Assembly (NCBI RefSeq): GCF_001613045.1
Contig: NZ_BDBP01000066.1
Location: 1 to 60,494 of the forward strand
Length of the DNA: 60,494 nt
Direction: 5' to 3'
Source: Nocardia lijiangensis NBRC 108240
Lineage (GTDB): Bacteria; Actinomycetota; Actinomycetes; Mycobacteriales; Mycobacteriaceae
The notes beneath the pieces were generated by a model that ran no database searches, was not told the origin of the DNA, and was given only the letters and a program-made list of their open reading frames with translations. Of this stretch, positions 60,184-60,494 are shown one piece after another (within the stretch, counting starts at the first letter, position 1; each line of letters begins with the position of its first letter). Both the position numbers and the translations under genes were made by a program.

Positions 60184-60494
60184 CAGCGCATCCTCGTGAA
60201 GGTCTCGTAGTGGTCGCCGGTGTACCAGGCCGTGCCGTCGCTGCCGGTCACGATGCGTTCGGCGTCGCGGGAACGGTTGCGCTGCTTGGGATTGACGTCC
60301 CACTCCTGATAGGTGATCGACCTGCCCGCCGCATCGCTGCGCGGCAGCGTGCCTTCGCGATTCATCCAGCGCTCGCCGCCCTTGGTGCCGGGCGCGTTCG
60401 CCGAATCCGGCCAGCGGCCCGCGTCGATCTCGGCCAGCGTCACGTAGGCGCGGTCGGGAACACCCTGCGCCCGGCTCGGCGCGGCCGCGGCGGG
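60183..60494 (-). CDS. Guanyl-specific ribonuclease (barnase/N1 type), 5' end outside the window
   Basis: 103 residues are visible, ending TGDHYETFTRMR, which closely resembles the barnase C-terminus (active-site His in the DHY.TF stretch). SITYQEWDVN holds the expected catalytic Glu, and ERIVTGSDGTAWYTG the Arg loop. The N-terminus, including any signal peptide, lies beyond the window edge. Cleaves RNA after guanine; followed directly by its barstar-type inhibitor. The immediately visible upstream residues are Ala/Pro-rich (PAAAAPSRAQGVPD), suggesting a linker. Confidence 0.85.
   Translation of the reverse strand, partial: PAAAAPSRAQGVPDRAYVTLAEIDAGRWPDSANAPGTKGGERWMNREGTLPRSDAAGRSITYQEWDVNPKQRNRSRDAERIVTGSDGTAWYTGDHYETFTRMR

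Overview
The window is GC-rich actinobacterial DNA. The gene order closely follows the Mycobacterium tuberculosis stretch lhr/nei - glpD2 - lpdA - Rv3304 - amiA1/amiB1 - deoD - pmmB - upp - Rv3311 - add - deoA - cdd - sdhCDAB - vapBC - dacB1 - Rv3335c - trpS (about Rv3296 to Rv3336c, compared from memory). The inserted gene families (conservon CvnABC, an EspC-family/NlpC-P60 type VII set, many TetR regulators, an AidB-like acyl-CoA dehydrogenase) and the codon use fit a Nocardia or close relative; the genus is an inference.

Layout. 1-1 kb: 3' end of a conservon (histidine kinase end, roadblock protein, DUF742 protein) with no GTPase gene. 1-9 kb: GMC alcohol oxidase, then lhr-nei2 for DNA repair; lhr carries an in-frame array of eleven 24-bp units. 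9-21 kb: accessory metabolic and regulatory genes, with five TetR and one double-domain MerR regulator, each next to a candidate target and a visible inverted repeat, plus a gene-poor stretch at 16.5-17.2 kb with a long hairpin. 21-25.6 kb: glycerol use (divergent glpD and glpK) and an aminotransferase. 25.6-30 kb: two envelope proteins, LpdA-like reductase, gamma-glutamylcyclotransferase-like protein. 30-37 kb: two coupled M20 amidohydrolases, an enoyl-CoA hydratase, deoD-pmmB and upp. 37-39.4 kb: a type VII secretion-associated module ending in a YbaB-like gene. 39.4-48.2 kb: Rv3311-like protein, nucleoside salvage (add, deoA, cdd) and the succinate dehydrogenase operon. 48.2-52 kb: VapBC, a TetR gene, radC, an orphan antitoxin, phhA. 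52-60.5 kb: MFS exporter with TetR, DacB, BrkB-like protein, trpS, MpaB-type oxygenase with TetR, and a barnase/barstar-like pair cut by the window edge.

Functional threads: nucleoside salvage (deoD, pmmB, upp, add, deoA, cdd) is spread over 11 kb in several transcription units; succinate dehydrogenase is one operon; and most regulators sit beside one target gene.

Two sequence-level patterns run through the window. First, ten gene starts are preceded by a TANNNT hexamer ending exactly six bases before the start codon, which is the arrangement of leaderless transcripts. Second, two gene junctions (before the YbaB-like gene and before sdhD) hold a related repeat that encodes a 27-42 residue peptide whose stop codon overlaps the next start as ATGA. 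These resemble the mycobacterial MIRU arrangement and are the most unusual feature of the window.
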